Shown: positions 34,809-44,411, counted from the stretch's first letter. The stretch is DNA of 64,000 bases from Massilioclostridium coli (GCF_900095865.1 NZ_FMIZ01000007.1:1548530-1612529); one strand, 5' to 3'. Notes: generated from the letters alone by a model not told the origin. Made by a program: numbers and translations.

Positions 34809-37424
34809 ATGGCTACAAACAAAACAGTAACTATTGAAAAACAACCCTTAGATACATCCGCAATGATTGACAATCTGGTATCCAAGGCAAAAAACGCTTT
34901 AGAGGAGTTTATGTCCCTCAATCAACAACAAGTGGACCATATTGTCCACCAAATGGCTTTGGCTGGTTTGGATAACCATATGAAACTAGCTAAAATGGCT
35001 GTGGAAGAAACCAAACGAGGTGTTTGTGAAGATAAAATTATTAAAAACATGTTTGCTACCGAATACATCTGGCATAGTATTAAAGATGAAAAAACTGTTG
35101 GTATTATCAACGACAATGAACTGGAAGGCTATATGGAGGTTGCGGAACCAATCGGCGTTATTGCCGGAGTAACACCGGTAACGAACCCAACCTCTACCAC
35201 AATGTTCAAGGCGTTAATTGCCATCAAGTCCCGTAACCCAATTATTTTTGGGTTCCATCCATCTGCTCAAAACTGTTCCGCCGAATCCGCACGCATTTTG
35301 AGAGATGCTGCAATCCAGGCAGGCGCCCCTGAAAACTGTATCCAATGGATCGACACCCCTTCCATTGAGGCAACTGGCTTACTAATGAACCATCCTGGGG
35401 TAAACATGATTTTGGCAACAGGGGGACCCGGTATGGTAAAAGCAGCCTATAGTGCCGGAAAACCAGCATTGGGAGTTGGTTCTGGTAATGTTCCAGCTTA
35501 TATCAATAAAACCTGTGATGTTCCAGCTGCCGCCAACGATATCATGCTTTCTAAGACCTTTGATAATGGTATGATCTGTGCATCCGAACAGGCAGTGATC
35601 ATAGACAAAGAAATTTCCGATGAATTCCGTAAAATTTTACAAGACAACAACTGCTATTTTGTAAAAGGAAAAGAATTAGAACAATTATCGGAATTCTGTT
35701 TCCCAAAAGAAAAAGGCTGTACATTAAATGGTACTATTGTAGGACAGTCCGCAGAATGGATCGCACAGCAGGCTGGATTCGAAGTACCAAAAGGAACAAA
35801 AATTCTAGTAGCTCCCATTGATGGCGTTGGAGAAGAATATCCACTTTCCAAAGAAAAGCTCTCCCCTGTCCTGGCTTATATCGAGGTAGACAGCGTAGAA
35901 CAAGGGTTTGACCTCTCCAAACAGATGTTAATCCTAGGCGGTATGGGCCACTCCGCTTCCATCCACACCAAAGACAATGATATGGTTGCTGCTTTTGGTG
36001 AAAAAATGCAGGTAGGACGTATCCTGGTGAATTCCCCTTCCTCTCAAGGTGGTGTTGGTGATATCTACAATACCAATATGCCTTCTTTAACCTTAGGTTG
36101 TGGTTCTTTTGGACGGAATTCCACTACCCAAAATGTTTCCACCACCAACCTGATTAACATCAAGCGTGTTGCCAAAAGGAGAACAAATATGCAGTGGTTT
36201 AAAATCCCACCAAAAATTTATTTTGAGCATGATTCTATCCAATACCTGGAAAAAATGCCGGAAATCAGCCGTGCTTTCATTGTGACCGACCCAATGATGG
36301 TACAACTGGGGAATGTGGATAAAATTCTCCACTATTTGAGAAAACGGAAAAACTACTGCCATGCGGAAATTTTCTCCGATGTAGAGTCTGATCCATCCGT
36401 AGAAACCATTATGCGAGGTGTAGAAGCAATGAACCGCTTCCAGCCGGATGTGATTATCGCACTGGGTGGCGGTTCCGCAATGGACGCCGCAAAAGGCATG
36501 TGGCTGTTCTACGAACATCCTGACACTTCTTTTGATGGATTACGCTTGAAATTTATGGATATCCGGAAACGTGCGTTCCACTTCCCTAATCTGGGACAAA
36601 AAGCAAAAATGGTGGCGATTCCAACCACATCTGGAACCGGTTCCGAGGTAACTTCGTTCTCTGTAATTACCGATAAAAACAACAATATCAAATATCCTTT
36701 GGCGGATTACGAGTTGACCCCAGATGTGGCGATTATTGATCCACAGTTTGTGCAGACTTTACCAAAAGGTTTGATTGCCGACACCGGCATGGATGTTTTA
36801 ACACATGCAATCGAAGCTTATGTATCCGTATTGGCTTCTGACTTTACCGATGGTTTGGCTTTACAGGCAATCAAATTGGTTTTCCAAAACCTGAAAAAAT
36901 CCTATGAAGGAGATCCAATTGCACGGGAAAAAATGCACAATGCTTCCTGCATTGCGGGGATGGCATTTACCAACGCGTTCCTAGGATTGAACCACTCCAT
37001 GGCGCACAAATTAGGTGGGGAATACCATATTCCACATGGCCGGGCAAACGCTATCCTGTTACCATGGGTAATTGAATACAATGCGCAAAAGCCAACCAAA
37101 TTTGCGACCTGGCCAAAATATTCCGAATTTATTGCGGATCAACGGTATGCGGAAATCGCCCAAACCTTGGGCTTGCCAGCTGCTACTCCACAAGAAGGAG
37201 TGCACAGCCTGGTACAGGCAATCCGTCAACTCAATGCGGACTTGAACATCACCCCAACGATTCAAGGCTGCAATGTAGACGAAACCCTCTTTATGGCACA
37301 CCTGGATGACCTCTCTGAAAAGGCACATGAGGACCAGTGCACCACCGCAAATCCACGTTACCCATTGATTTCGGAAATCAAAGACCTCTACCGTAGAGCA
37401 TATTACGGAAAAGAAAAAGAATAG
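34809..37424 (+). CDS. adhE: Bifunctional acetaldehyde-CoA/alcohol dehydrogenase
   Basis: The 871-residue cytoplasmic enzyme reduces acetyl-CoA to ethanol in two NADH-dependent steps and assembles as spirosomes in relatives. The N-terminal aldehyde dehydrogenase half has the catalytic Cys in FDNGMICASEQAVI near 257 and GVGSGNVPAY. A linker near 450 leads to the iron-dependent alcohol dehydrogenase with IALGGGSAMDAAKGMW near 555, PTTSGTGSEVTSFSVI and the metal-binding HAIEAYVS and HSMAHKLGGEYHIPHGRAN. Length is normal. GGAGG precedes the ATG. The gene points to ethanol-forming fermentation regulated by redox state. Confidence 0.98.
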   Translation: MATNKTVTIEKQPLDTSAMIDNLVSKAKNALEEFMSLNQQQVDHIVHQMALAGLDNHMKLAKMAVEETKRGVCEDKIIKNMFATEYIWHSIKDEKTVGIINDNELEGYMEVAEPIGVIAGVTPVTNPTSTTMFKALIAIKSRNPIIFGFHPSAQNCSAESARILRDAAIQAGAPENCIQWIDTPSIEATGLLMNHPGVNMILATGGPGMVKAAYSAGKPALGVGSGNVPAYINKTCDVPAAANDIMLSKTFDNGMICASEQAVIIDKEISDEFRKILQDNNCYFVKGKELEQLSEFCFPKEKGCTLNGTIVGQSAEWIAQQAGFEVPKGTKILVAPIDGVGEEYPLSKEKLSPVLAYIEVDSVEQGFDLSKQMLILGGMGHSASIHTKDNDMVAAFGEKMQVGRILVNSPSSQGGVGDIYNTNMPSLTLGCGSFGRNSTTQNVSTTNLINIKRVAKRRTNMQWFKIPPKIYFEHDSIQYLEKMPEISRAFIVTDPMMVQLGNVDKILHYLRKRKNYCHAEIFSDVESDPSVETIMRGVEAMNRFQPDVIIALGGGSAMDAAKGMWLFYEHPDTSFDGLRLKFMDIRKRAFHFPNLGQKAKMVAIPTTSGTGSEVTSFSVITDKNNNIKYPLADYELTPDVAIIDPQFVQTLPKGLIADTGMDVLTHAIEAYVSVLASDFTDGLALQAIKLVFQNLKKSYEGDPIAREKMHNASCIAGMAFTNAFLGLNHSMAHKLGGEYHIPHGRANAILLPWVIEYNAQKPTKFATWPKYSEFIADQRYAEIAQTLGLPAATPQEGVHSLVQAIRQLNADLNITPTIQGCNVDETLFMAHLDDLSEKAHEDQCTTANPRYPLISEIKDLYRRAYYGKEKE

Positions 37425-37432
37425 AAATTTTC

Positions 37433-37475
37433 CTTGTCCCTGTATCCGGCCCCAACGGTACAGGGACATTTTGTA
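37433..37475 (+). terminator. Terminator of adhE
   Basis: TGTCCCTGTA and TACAGGGACA form a 10-bp stem with T-rich sequence after it, nine bases past the stop codon. Confidence 0.85.
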
Positions 37476-38122
37476 TCTATCATCAAAACCACCAATAAAC
37501 TAGTGGTTTGCTTAGACATGGAACGCACTGGTTTATCCGTTACAGCGCAAGCGATGCAATAATATTGTTCATTCTCCTTCTAGGAGCCTAACTAGCCACA
37601 CCTAATTCTAGATTTTCCCCCAAACTTCCAAAACCCTTGGTTAGATTCCTGACAAACTCTATTTCTTATTGGACTAGCAATATTTTATTGTAATTGTTAG
37701 CCAAGACCGCTTACCTACCTCTAATAGAACCAAAACTTTTATGACGTTTAAGCCACAATAAATTTTTTGTATCAACAAAGTATTATGCTACCAAAAAGTC
37801 TCCACTTTGTTCTGTTGCGGTATATCTAACTGTTACATTTATATCAGATATCTAAATTGCTTGTGTATTTTTAGTTACTTGAAGAACTACCAATTTTATA
37901 ATATAACATGTTGCATAGATTGTTATACAAACCTCTTTTTTTACAATATTTCCAAAAACATATATCCATTTTTCCAACAAAATTCATGTGATTATCCATC
38001 TTCATCTTTTAAAACTTTCTGATTTTCTATTGAACTGAAACAATTCGTATATTATAATATAAAGATAACTTTATGAAAATAAAATGAATAACAATAAATT
38101 TGAGATTAGAAAGGGGCTATCC
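37476..38122. other. Intergenic region between adhE and tgt
   Basis: About 650 AT-rich bases without a supported gene; short open frames here lack ribosome-binding sites and look like chance. No repeat or RNA gene was recognised. A TATAAT-like sequence near 38055-38065 may serve the tgt promoter. Confidence 0.5.
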
Positions 38123-39253
38123 ATGTTTCAACTATTAAAAAAGCAAGGAGAAGCGCGCCGGGGGACATTTACTACAGTACATGGTACTGTACAAACTCCC
38201 GCTTTTATGAATGTGGGAACAGCAGCTGCAATTAAAGGCGGTATTTCCTCCTATGACTTGGTAGATTTAAAATGCCAAGTAGAACTATGTAACACCTATC
38301 ATTTACATATTCGCCCAGGAGACAAATTAATTAAAGAATTAGGTGGATTGCATCATTTTATGGGATGGAACGGACCAATTTTAACCGATAGCGGTGGATT
38401 TCAGGTATTTTCCCTTGCTTCTTTGCGGAAAATACAGGAAGAAGGGGTTTATTTCAGTTCCCATGTAGATGGAAAACGAATCTTTATGGGTCCAGAAGAA
38501 AGTATGCAAATCCAATCTAATCTGGGTTCCACCATCGCGATGGCATTTGATGAATGTATCGAGAACCCTTCCCCATATGAATACACCAAACATTCCTGTG
38601 ACCGTACCGTCCGTTGGCTGCATCGATGCAAGGCGGAAATGGAACGGTTAAATTCTTTGCCAGATACCATTAATCCAAACCAGATGTTATTTGGTATCAA
38701 CCAAGGCTGTATTTATGAGGACTTACGAGTACAGCATATGAAAGAGATTGTGGAATTGGATTTGGATGGTTACGCTATTGGTGGCTTGGCAGTTGGAGAA
38801 ACCAAAGAGGAGATGTACCATATTATTAGTACTGTTACCCCATATATGCCATTGGAAAAACCTCGCTATTTAATGGGAGTAGGTAAACCAACCAATATTA
38901 TCGAAGCGGTATCCCGTGGTGTGGATTTATTTGATTGTGTTATGCCAAGCCGAAATGCCCGCCATGGCCATCTGAATACTTGGAATGGCGTCATCAATTT
39001 AAACAATGCCAAATATGAAAAGGATGACACCCCAATTGATGAACACTGTGATTGTCCAACCTGCCGCCATTTTTCCAAAGCATATCTACGTCATCTGTTT
39101 AAGTCAAAAGAGATGTTATCCAACCGCTTAGCTGTTATGCACAATTTGTATTTTTATAATACATTAATGGAAAAGATTAGGGAAGCGATTGATACCGATA
39201 CATTTGATACATTTAAAGAAAAATATGTTCCGATTTTAGATCGACGTATATAA
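38123..39253 (+). CDS. tgt: Queuine tRNA-ribosyltransferase (tRNA-guanine transglycosylase)
   Basis: The ATG at 38123 (MFQLLKKQGEARRG) follows GAAAGGGG and gives 376 residues, the usual size; a longer frame from 38084 lacks a ribosome-binding site. It exchanges guanine-34 for preQ1 in GUN-anticodon tRNAs. Motifs include TPAFMNVGTAAAIKG, TDSGGFQVFSL, DECIENPSPYEY, INQGC, GGLAVGE and LMGVGKP, with the second catalytic Asp in DLFDCVMPSRNARHG. The zinc site is CDCPTCRHFSKAYLRHLF. Followed by mntP after about 80 bp. Confidence 0.97.
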   Translation: MFQLLKKQGEARRGTFTTVHGTVQTPAFMNVGTAAAIKGGISSYDLVDLKCQVELCNTYHLHIRPGDKLIKELGGLHHFMGWNGPILTDSGGFQVFSLASLRKIQEEGVYFSSHVDGKRIFMGPEESMQIQSNLGSTIAMAFDECIENPSPYEYTKHSCDRTVRWLHRCKAEMERLNSLPDTINPNQMLFGINQGCIYEDLRVQHMKEIVELDLDGYAIGGLAVGETKEEMYHIISTVTPYMPLEKPRYLMGVGKPTNIIEAVSRGVDLFDCVMPSRNARHGHLNTWNGVINLNNAKYEKDDTPIDEHCDCPTCRHFSKAYLRHLFKSKEMLSNRLAVMHNLYFYNTLMEKIREAIDTDTFDTFKEKYVPILDRRI

Positions 39254-39308
39254 ATTTTTCCCCTTTCATAAATATGATGGTAGAATAAAATTCTGTAATA
39301 GTTTGGGG

Positions 39309-39329
39309 GTGCGCTGGTATTACCAGCAC
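39309..39329 (+). promoter_or_regulatory. Hairpin between ribosome-binding site and start of mntP
   Basis: GCTGG-TATTA-CCAGC makes a small stem-loop that separates a G5 tract (39305-39309) from the ATG at 39333. Folding would bring the G-rich site close to the start codon. There is no room for a yybP-ykoY manganese riboswitch. Confidence 0.4.
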
Positions 39330-39332
39330 AAC

Positions 39333-39896
39333 ATGGGGTATTTTGAAATTATTTTAATTGGAATCGGATTGTCTATGGATGCGGTAGCAGTATCCATGAC
39401 AAATGGAATGTGTTTAAAACAGATGCATGTCAAACATGCTTTTGTAACAGCTCTTGCTTTTGGACTATTCCAAGGCATTATGCCTTTAATTGGCTATTTT
39501 GCCGGTTCTGTATTTGCCGAAAAAGTGAATGCGATTGACCACTGGCTGGCTCTGATCCTACTTGGATTCATCGGTGGCAAAATGGTGTATGAGGCGGTAA
39601 AATCGGATGAAGATCACACAGTCTGTAAGGTATTAACCTTCCGGCTATTATTGGTGCAAGCAATCGCTACTAGTATTGACGCATTGGCAGTAGGAGTTAG
39701 TTTTGCAGCTTTAACAGTAAATATTATCAGTTCGGTTTGCATTATTGCTGCTACAACCTTTATTTTAAGTTTTATTGCCGTTTATATCGGTAAAAAGTTT
39801 GGAGATTTGTTAAAGCAAAAAGCTGAAATTGTAGGAGGCATTATCTTAATTCTAATCGGACTTAAAATTTTTGTAGAGCATATGTTTGGCATATAA
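39333..39896 (+). CDS. mntP: Manganese efflux pump MntP
   Basis: The 187-residue membrane protein has six hydrophobic helices in the two-fold repeat of the MntP family. The paired signatures are GLSMDAVAVSMTNG near the N-terminus and TSIDALAVGVSFAAL at mid-protein, with acidic residues in the membrane as expected for Mn2+ export. The start at 39333 (MGYFEIILIGIG) places the first helix at the N-terminus; TTG at 39303 or GTG at 39309 are alternatives. It is downstream of tgt on the same strand and may be co-transcribed. Confidence 0.92.
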   Translation: MGYFEIILIGIGLSMDAVAVSMTNGMCLKQMHVKHAFVTALAFGLFQGIMPLIGYFAGSVFAEKVNAIDHWLALILLGFIGGKMVYEAVKSDEDHTVCKVLTFRLLLVQAIATSIDALAVGVSFAALTVNIISSVCIIAATTFILSFIAVYIGKKFGDLLKQKAEIVGGIILILIGLKIFVEHMFGI

Positions 39897-40065
39897 TGAT
39901 AAGTCTAGTATTGGGAATACCTTTTGTAACTACTATTCTATTTCTCTAGTCAAACTAGAAATGCTGTCAAGCAAACTCTTTCTATTTTGTAATCTACCGC
40001 TTTTACCAAAAATCATCTACCTTACTGATAAGGATGAAAAGTTTAGGTGGAACAAAATAGTCTAC

Positions 40066-40103
40066 TAATAAAGATAGGTAATAAAAATTATCTTTATTTT
40101 TTA
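40066..40103 (+). terminator. Terminator after mntP
   Basis: AATAAAGATA and ATCTTTATT arms flank an A-rich loop and are followed by a T-run. Confidence 0.7.
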
Positions 40104-40254
40104 CATGATAGGCAAAGTTGCAACAAATATGAACAAAGCTTTATTTGAACTATATTCGTTATAGCGGATAAAATGATGGTCTCATTTTATTTTTTGGAGT
40201 GAGCCAATAAAACTAATTTGATTTTGTCCATCCAATATCCTATCAAAAAAATAG

Positions 40255-40284
40255 TTGAACAATATCCAGTATTTATAGTATAAT
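40255..40284 (+). promoter_or_regulatory. Promoter of the pyrE-like gene
   Basis: TTGAAC (40255-40260), 18 bp, TATAAT (40279-40284), 28 bp upstream of the chosen start codon. Confidence 0.65.
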
Positions 40285-40312
40285 AGAAAAAAACGGCGGA
40301 AGGATGATAAAA

Positions 40313-40975
40313 ATGTTGACACCTGCAAAAAAAGAGTTTATAGAATTTATGATGAGCGCTGATGTTTTGCGTTTTGGTAATTTTGTGACCAAGAGCGGAA
40401 GAAATACCCCCTATTTTGTGAATACAGGAAACTACAAAACTGGCGCACAGATTGCGACTTTAGGTAAATTTTATGCCACTTTGGTAAAAGAAACCTGCGG
40501 TGACCAGTTTGAAGCGATGTTTGGCCCAGCCTATAAAGGCATTCCATTGGCAACAGCTACAGCTGCATCATTGGCAAGGGATTATCAAATTGATAAACCA
40601 TATTTCTTTAACCGAAAAGAGGTAAAAGACCATGGAGAAGGTGGCAGCATTGTTGGGTATAAACCTAAAGATGGTGACCGCATCATTATCATTGAAGATG
40701 TAATTACAGCAGGCACCGCAATCCGTGAAACTATGCCAATTTTAAAAGGGTGTGCAGATGTTACTGTAAATGATATGTTCATCTCGGTAAATCGCTGTGA
40801 AGTTGGACAAAATCCTGGTAAAACAGCGGTAATGGAGGTTATGGAAGAGTTCGGCATTCAAGTACATTCTATTGTAACAGTAAAAGATATCCATGATTAT
40901 CTGGTTGAACAAGGGACAGATGCTGATATCCTCACCCATATGGAACAATATATGGAACAGTATTGTGTATTCTAA
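40313..40975 (+). CDS. pyrE: Orotate phosphoribosyltransferase
   Basis: The ATG at 40313 (MLTPAKKEFIEFMM) lies nine bases after GGAAGG; the ATG at 40304 abuts that site. The 220-residue type I phosphoribosyltransferase joins orotate to PRPP in pyrimidine synthesis. It shows GRNTPYFVNTGNYKTG at the N-terminus, FGPAYKGIPLATATA near 65, FFNRKEVKDHGEGGSIVG and the PRPP loop RIIIIEDVITAGTAIRE near 120. It is monocistronic with its own promoter and terminator; no other pyr gene is nearby. Confidence 0.94.
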   Translation: MLTPAKKEFIEFMMSADVLRFGNFVTKSGRNTPYFVNTGNYKTGAQIATLGKFYATLVKETCGDQFEAMFGPAYKGIPLATATAASLARDYQIDKPYFFNRKEVKDHGEGGSIVGYKPKDGDRIIIIEDVITAGTAIRETMPILKGCADVTVNDMFISVNRCEVGQNPGKTAVMEVMEEFGIQVHSIVTVKDIHDYLVEQGTDADILTHMEQYMEQYCVF

Positions 40976-40994
40976 GAAAGAAGTATATAAACAA

Positions 40995-41030
40995 AAAACC
41001 TGTGAGAAATCCACAGGTTTTTTTATTTTT
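40995..41030 (+). terminator. Terminator of pyrE
   Basis: AAAAAACCTGTG-AGAAATC-CACAGGTTTTTTT is a strong hairpin with T-run 20 bp after the stop. Confidence 0.9.
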
Positions 41031-41187
41031 TGCAACTAAAACAGATAAATGATTCATTCAAGCTTTTATTTATTGTTTTTTATCCATTTTTACTCTGATA
41101 TAACCGTCACAAAAAACCTGCACATAAACCAGGTTTGAAAAAACCTAAAATTCGTCATTTTAAGTTTGCAAGAATTTTATTTTGATC

Positions 41188-41215
41188 TTGCATTTTTTGA
41201 AATATATAGTATAAT
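41188..41215 (+). promoter_or_regulatory. Promoter of the aminotransferase gene
   Basis: TTGCAT (41188-41193), 16 bp, TATAAT (41210-41215), 39 bp upstream of the start codon. Confidence 0.55.
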
Positions 41216-41253
41216 AATAAGGTAAACTATCATTTTTTGAAAGGTGGAGCATC

Positions 41254-42516
41254 ATGGCTTCTTATGCAAGTTTGACAAAAGAACAATTAGCTACAGAAAA
41301 AGCAAATTTACAAAAACAATATAACGCTTTTAAAGAGTTAGGTGTAAAATTAGATATGTCCCGCGGAAAACCTAGCGTAGAACAAATTGCGCTTTCTATG
41401 GAGATGTTACGATGCTTAACACCAGAAGAAATTTTAAAAGCAGGTAACTATGGTATTTTAGATGGAATCCCTGCCGCAAAAAAATTCTTTGCGAACCTAT
41501 TAGAAGTACAGCCAGAAAATATTATTGTTGGTGGAAACTCCAGTTTACAATTGATGTATGATACAATTGCTCGGGCAATGCAATTTGGCATTATGGGTAA
41601 TCAGCCATGGTCCAAACAGGAAAAAGTAAAATTCCTATGTCCAGTGCCAGGGTATGACCGCCACTTTGCTATTACAGAGTTGATGAATATTGAAATGGTC
41701 AATATTCCTATGGACGAAAATGGCCCGGATATGGATCAAATAGAAAAACTAGTTAATACAGATGCTAGTGTAAAAGGAATTTGGTGTGTTCCTAAATATT
41801 CAAATCCTACTGGTATTACTTATTCCGATGATGTGGTACGCCGTTTTGCTGCGTTAAAGCCAGCGGCACCTGATTTCCGTATTTTCTGGGATAATGCCTA
41901 TGTGGTTCACCATTTAAGTGATGAACATGACGAACTGTTAAATATCTTTGAGGAATGTAAAAAATATAACAATCAGGATATGGTTTATGAATTTTGTTCT
42001 ACTTCAAAAATTACATTTCCAGGTGCAGGAGTAGCGGCAATGGCTGCAAGTGAGTCCAATATCAAATGGATTTTAAAATTAATGACAGTACAAACAATTG
42101 GATATGATAAATTAAATCAAATCCGTCATTGCAAATATTTAAAGAGCCAAGAATTTTTAACAGAACACATGAAAAAACACGCTGCTTCCATTAAACCAAA
42201 ATTTGATATTGTTTTGGACTATTTGGATCGCGAGATCGCTCCATTGGAGATTGCACGCTGGACCAAACCAAAGGGTGGCTATTTTGTTTCCTTTAATACA
42301 ATGAATGGTTGTGCAAAACGTGTGGGCGAGTTATGTAAACAAGCCGGCGTTACCTTAACAGGTGTTGGAGCAACTTTTCCATATGGAATTGACGTAAACG
42401 ATTCCAATATTCGTATTGCGCCAACTTTCCCACCAGTAGAAGAACTGGAACAAGCGATGCAGTTATTCTGTATCTGCGTAAAATTGGCAAGTGTAGAAAA
42501 ATTAATGGAAGAATAA
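41254..42516 (+). CDS. PLP-dependent class I aminotransferase (aspartate-aminotransferase-like)
   Basis: The 420-residue enzyme belongs to the Aminotran_MocR-like subgroup of fold-type I aminotransferases without a DNA-binding domain. It has LDMSRGKPSVEQIALS near the start, GGNSSLQLMYD (cofactor phosphate region) near 90, GIWCVPKYSNPTGITYSDD near 175 and FWDNAYVVHHL with the PLP-binding Asp near 215. The Schiff-base Lys is in CSTSKITFPGAGVA near 250. Relatives are annotated as aspartate aminotransferases. It is monocistronic; the amino-acid preference cannot be read from sequence. Confidence 0.93.
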   Translation: MASYASLTKEQLATEKANLQKQYNAFKELGVKLDMSRGKPSVEQIALSMEMLRCLTPEEILKAGNYGILDGIPAAKKFFANLLEVQPENIIVGGNSSLQLMYDTIARAMQFGIMGNQPWSKQEKVKFLCPVPGYDRHFAITELMNIEMVNIPMDENGPDMDQIEKLVNTDASVKGIWCVPKYSNPTGITYSDDVVRRFAALKPAAPDFRIFWDNAYVVHHLSDEHDELLNIFEECKKYNNQDMVYEFCSTSKITFPGAGVAAMAASESNIKWILKLMTVQTIGYDKLNQIRHCKYLKSQEFLTEHMKKHAASIKPKFDIVLDYLDREIAPLEIARWTKPKGGYFVSFNTMNGCAKRVGELCKQAGVTLTGVGATFPYGIDVNDSNIRIAPTFPPVEELEQAMQLFCICVKLASVEKLMEE

Positions 42517-42550
42517 TTTTCCATTGTAAAGCATAACATCATAATAATTC

Positions 42551-42588
42551 CCTCTATGTTAATCCAAATACATAGAGGATTTTTATTA
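42551..42588 (+). terminator. Terminator of the aminotransferase gene
   Basis: CCTCTATGT and ACATAGAGG pair around a 10-base loop, followed by ATTTTTATT. Confidence 0.85.
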
Positions 42589-42671
42589 TATTGCTTTTGC
42601 ACAGAATATAATGGTACAGTTAGAAATATCGACAAAATATTCAAAAAAACAACAGGAGTTGTGATTTTGAA

Positions 42672-42700
42672 TTGAAAAATATAGGGAAATATGATATGAT
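42672..42700 (+). promoter_or_regulatory. Promoter of the zinc-ribbon gene
   Basis: TTGAAA (42672-42677), 17 bp, TATGAT (42695-42700), 32 bp before the chosen start. Confidence 0.55.
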
Positions 42701-42732
42701 ATTATTGATAAATGAAGAAGGAGGAGTATGGT

Positions 42733-43809
42733 ATGGAGGAAACCAAAAATCCAATATGCCCTATATGCCAAAAAGAAATTGGGGAGCAGGAAACCATAAT
42801 TTGCCCAGGATGTGGTACCGTTTACCATAAAGAGTGTTGGGAAACCAGCCATGGATGCTGTATTGAAACATGTTCAGAATATCGAAAAAAACAGGAAACC
42901 ACTGAACAATCAGTAGAAGCATCTGTTGAAACAGAACCAGTAGAACAGGAATTGCCAACGGAGCAAACAGATTTAAAAGAACAGATAGAAATGGTTCCAC
43001 CAAGTTTCTGTCAAAATTGTGGTTCTCCAATCCAAGAGAACGAAAATTTTTGCTCCCTATGTGGGCATCCAGTGCAACCAATTTCAAACCAATCTAACCC
43101 AAATGCTGGAATACCTGTAGATGGTCAACCACAGCCTGATATGATACCAACAGACCCTAATTTTATCCCACCAGGAGTTCCCCCAATGGGAATGACACCG
43201 CAAAAGAAAAGCAAAAAGAAACTAGTTATTATCCTTTCTATCGTGTTAGCTATCCTCTTAATTGCTGGTGGAATTGCCGGATATTTTATTTATAGTTCTA
43301 TCCAAGCAGAAAAAGAAAAACAGGAGGCAATCGCTCAATACAAAGAGGACGCTTATAGTTATTACAGCGCTATTGTAACAAACGCATACCAAGTTGGAAT
43401 GTTAGGTTCAGATTATGTGGATTATTGGGATGCTTATATTGATGGTAAAACATATTATGAAGGGCACACAATTTATGACCCAGACAGTGCAATAGCAGCC
43501 GCAAGGGAAGATAATGCAGATGAGATCTCTGCTATTGAATCCACCGATGGTATTATTGACGACTTATATGATAATTTAACTGGGGAACTTCCAGATCCAG
43601 AAGATGAGGAACTTCAAAAAATCCAACAGGTAGTAGAAGAAGCACAAACTTCTTATGATGAATTGTACAATACGGTTATCTATATTTCTGGAAGCTATAT
43701 CACTTATATTTCTGATTTAAATCAGGATTTAAAAGATTTAAATAGTGTTGTAGAAGATATGAAATCCGTTATTCCAAATCCAAATGATACCTCTTCTAAA
43801 GAGGCATAA
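42733..43809 (+). CDS. Membrane protein with RING-like finger and zinc ribbon
   Basis: The ATG at 42733 lies eight bases after AGGAGG and gives 358 residues; the frame also opens at 42712 inside that site. Residues 6-50 form a Cys/His-rich RING/prokaryotic RING-finger-like module (CPICQKEIGEQ, CPGCGTVYHKECW). A Glu-rich stretch follows, then a zinc ribbon (FCQNCG, FCSLCGHPV) near 95-120, a Pro-rich linker, one transmembrane helix near 165-188 and a helical extracytoplasmic domain of about 170 residues. No enzyme motif is present. Such proteins are common in Clostridia with unknown role; membrane-associated binding or sensing is a guess. Confidence 0.8.
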   Translation: MEETKNPICPICQKEIGEQETIICPGCGTVYHKECWETSHGCCIETCSEYRKKQETTEQSVEASVETEPVEQELPTEQTDLKEQIEMVPPSFCQNCGSPIQENENFCSLCGHPVQPISNQSNPNAGIPVDGQPQPDMIPTDPNFIPPGVPPMGMTPQKKSKKKLVIILSIVLAILLIAGGIAGYFIYSSIQAEKEKQEAIAQYKEDAYSYYSAIVTNAYQVGMLGSDYVDYWDAYIDGKTYYEGHTIYDPDSAIAAAREDNADEISAIESTDGIIDDLYDNLTGELPDPEDEELQKIQQVVEEAQTSYDELYNTVIYISGSYITYISDLNQDLKDLNSVVEDMKSVIPNPNDTSSKEA

Positions 43810-43993
43810 AAGTATATCAAATATGATCTTTCCAGTTTCTAAATGTGAAAGGAAACCAGATTTGATATCAAAATAGTTGTGAACAATAAATATCCCCCGG
43901 CATAGCCGGGGGTTTTACAGATGCGCCTGTAAGGCTCTGTTACTAGCAGCGCCCCCAGGCGCTTTTTACGTCCTCACACCTGCGAATGGATTG

Positions 43994-44401
43994 TTACTTG
44001 CTACCCGTAAACGGGTCCATGTATTCTTTCAATGTTAGTTGGTCATGTAATTGGCCTTCTTTCAGCTGATTTTGTATATACTCTGCTATCTTTTTCTTAT
44101 TCTTCCCTACTGTATCTACATAGTATCCCCTGCACCAAAAGCTTCGGTTTTTTCCTTTCAAATATCCCATGAATCCTGATACACTTTCTTTTGGTGGTAT
44201 TCCTACCAGCATGTGTATGTGATTTGGGCACACTTCCGCCTCTATTATCGTTATCCCTTTCCATTCGCACAATTCCCTTAATATTTTCCCCACTTCTACT
44301 CTGTGCTCTCCATAGAAAATTTGCCTTCTGTATTTTGGCGCAAAGACTATGTGATATTTGCAATTCCATGTTGTGTGTGCTAAACTTTTATTGTCATTCA
44401 T
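43994..44401 (-). CDS. tnpA: IS200-type transposase with internal deletion
   Basis: The start at 44399-44401 (MNDNKSLAHTTWNCKY) follows AAGGAGG; the longer upstream frame reads through the leader hairpin. HUH is CPNHIHMLVGIP, and the nucleophile Tyr lies in KIAEYIQNQL. GYLKGK runs directly into NRSFWCRGYYVDTVGKN, whereas copy 1 and typical IS200 proteins have about 17 residues (SAMMIFERHTNLKYKFG in copy 1) between. The 51-base loss keeps the frame. It removes a helix-loop near the active site, so activity is doubtful, although the rest is well preserved. Confidence 0.88.
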   Translation of the reverse strand: MNDNKSLAHTTWNCKYHIVFAPKYRRQIFYGEHRVEVGKILRELCEWKGITIIEAEVCPNHIHMLVGIPPKESVSGFMGYLKGKNRSFWCRGYYVDTVGKNKKKIAEYIQNQLKEGQLHDQLTLKEYMDPFTGSK

Positions 44402-44411
44402 CTCGAATGCC

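Larger units (their letters stand above)
39897..40312. other. Intergenic region between mntP and pyrE-like gene
   Basis: No gene supported. It holds a terminator (40066-40103) and the promoter of the downstream gene (40255-40284); the remainder is unremarkable. Confidence 0.5.

Noticed and set aside
37807-38022. 71-residue ORF between adhE and tgt
   Set aside because: Cys/Tyr/Phe-rich AT-driven translation without a ribosome-binding site or family.
39254-39332. yybP-ykoY manganese riboswitch upstream of mntP
   Set aside because: The gap is only about 80 bases and lacks the conserved four-way junction motifs.
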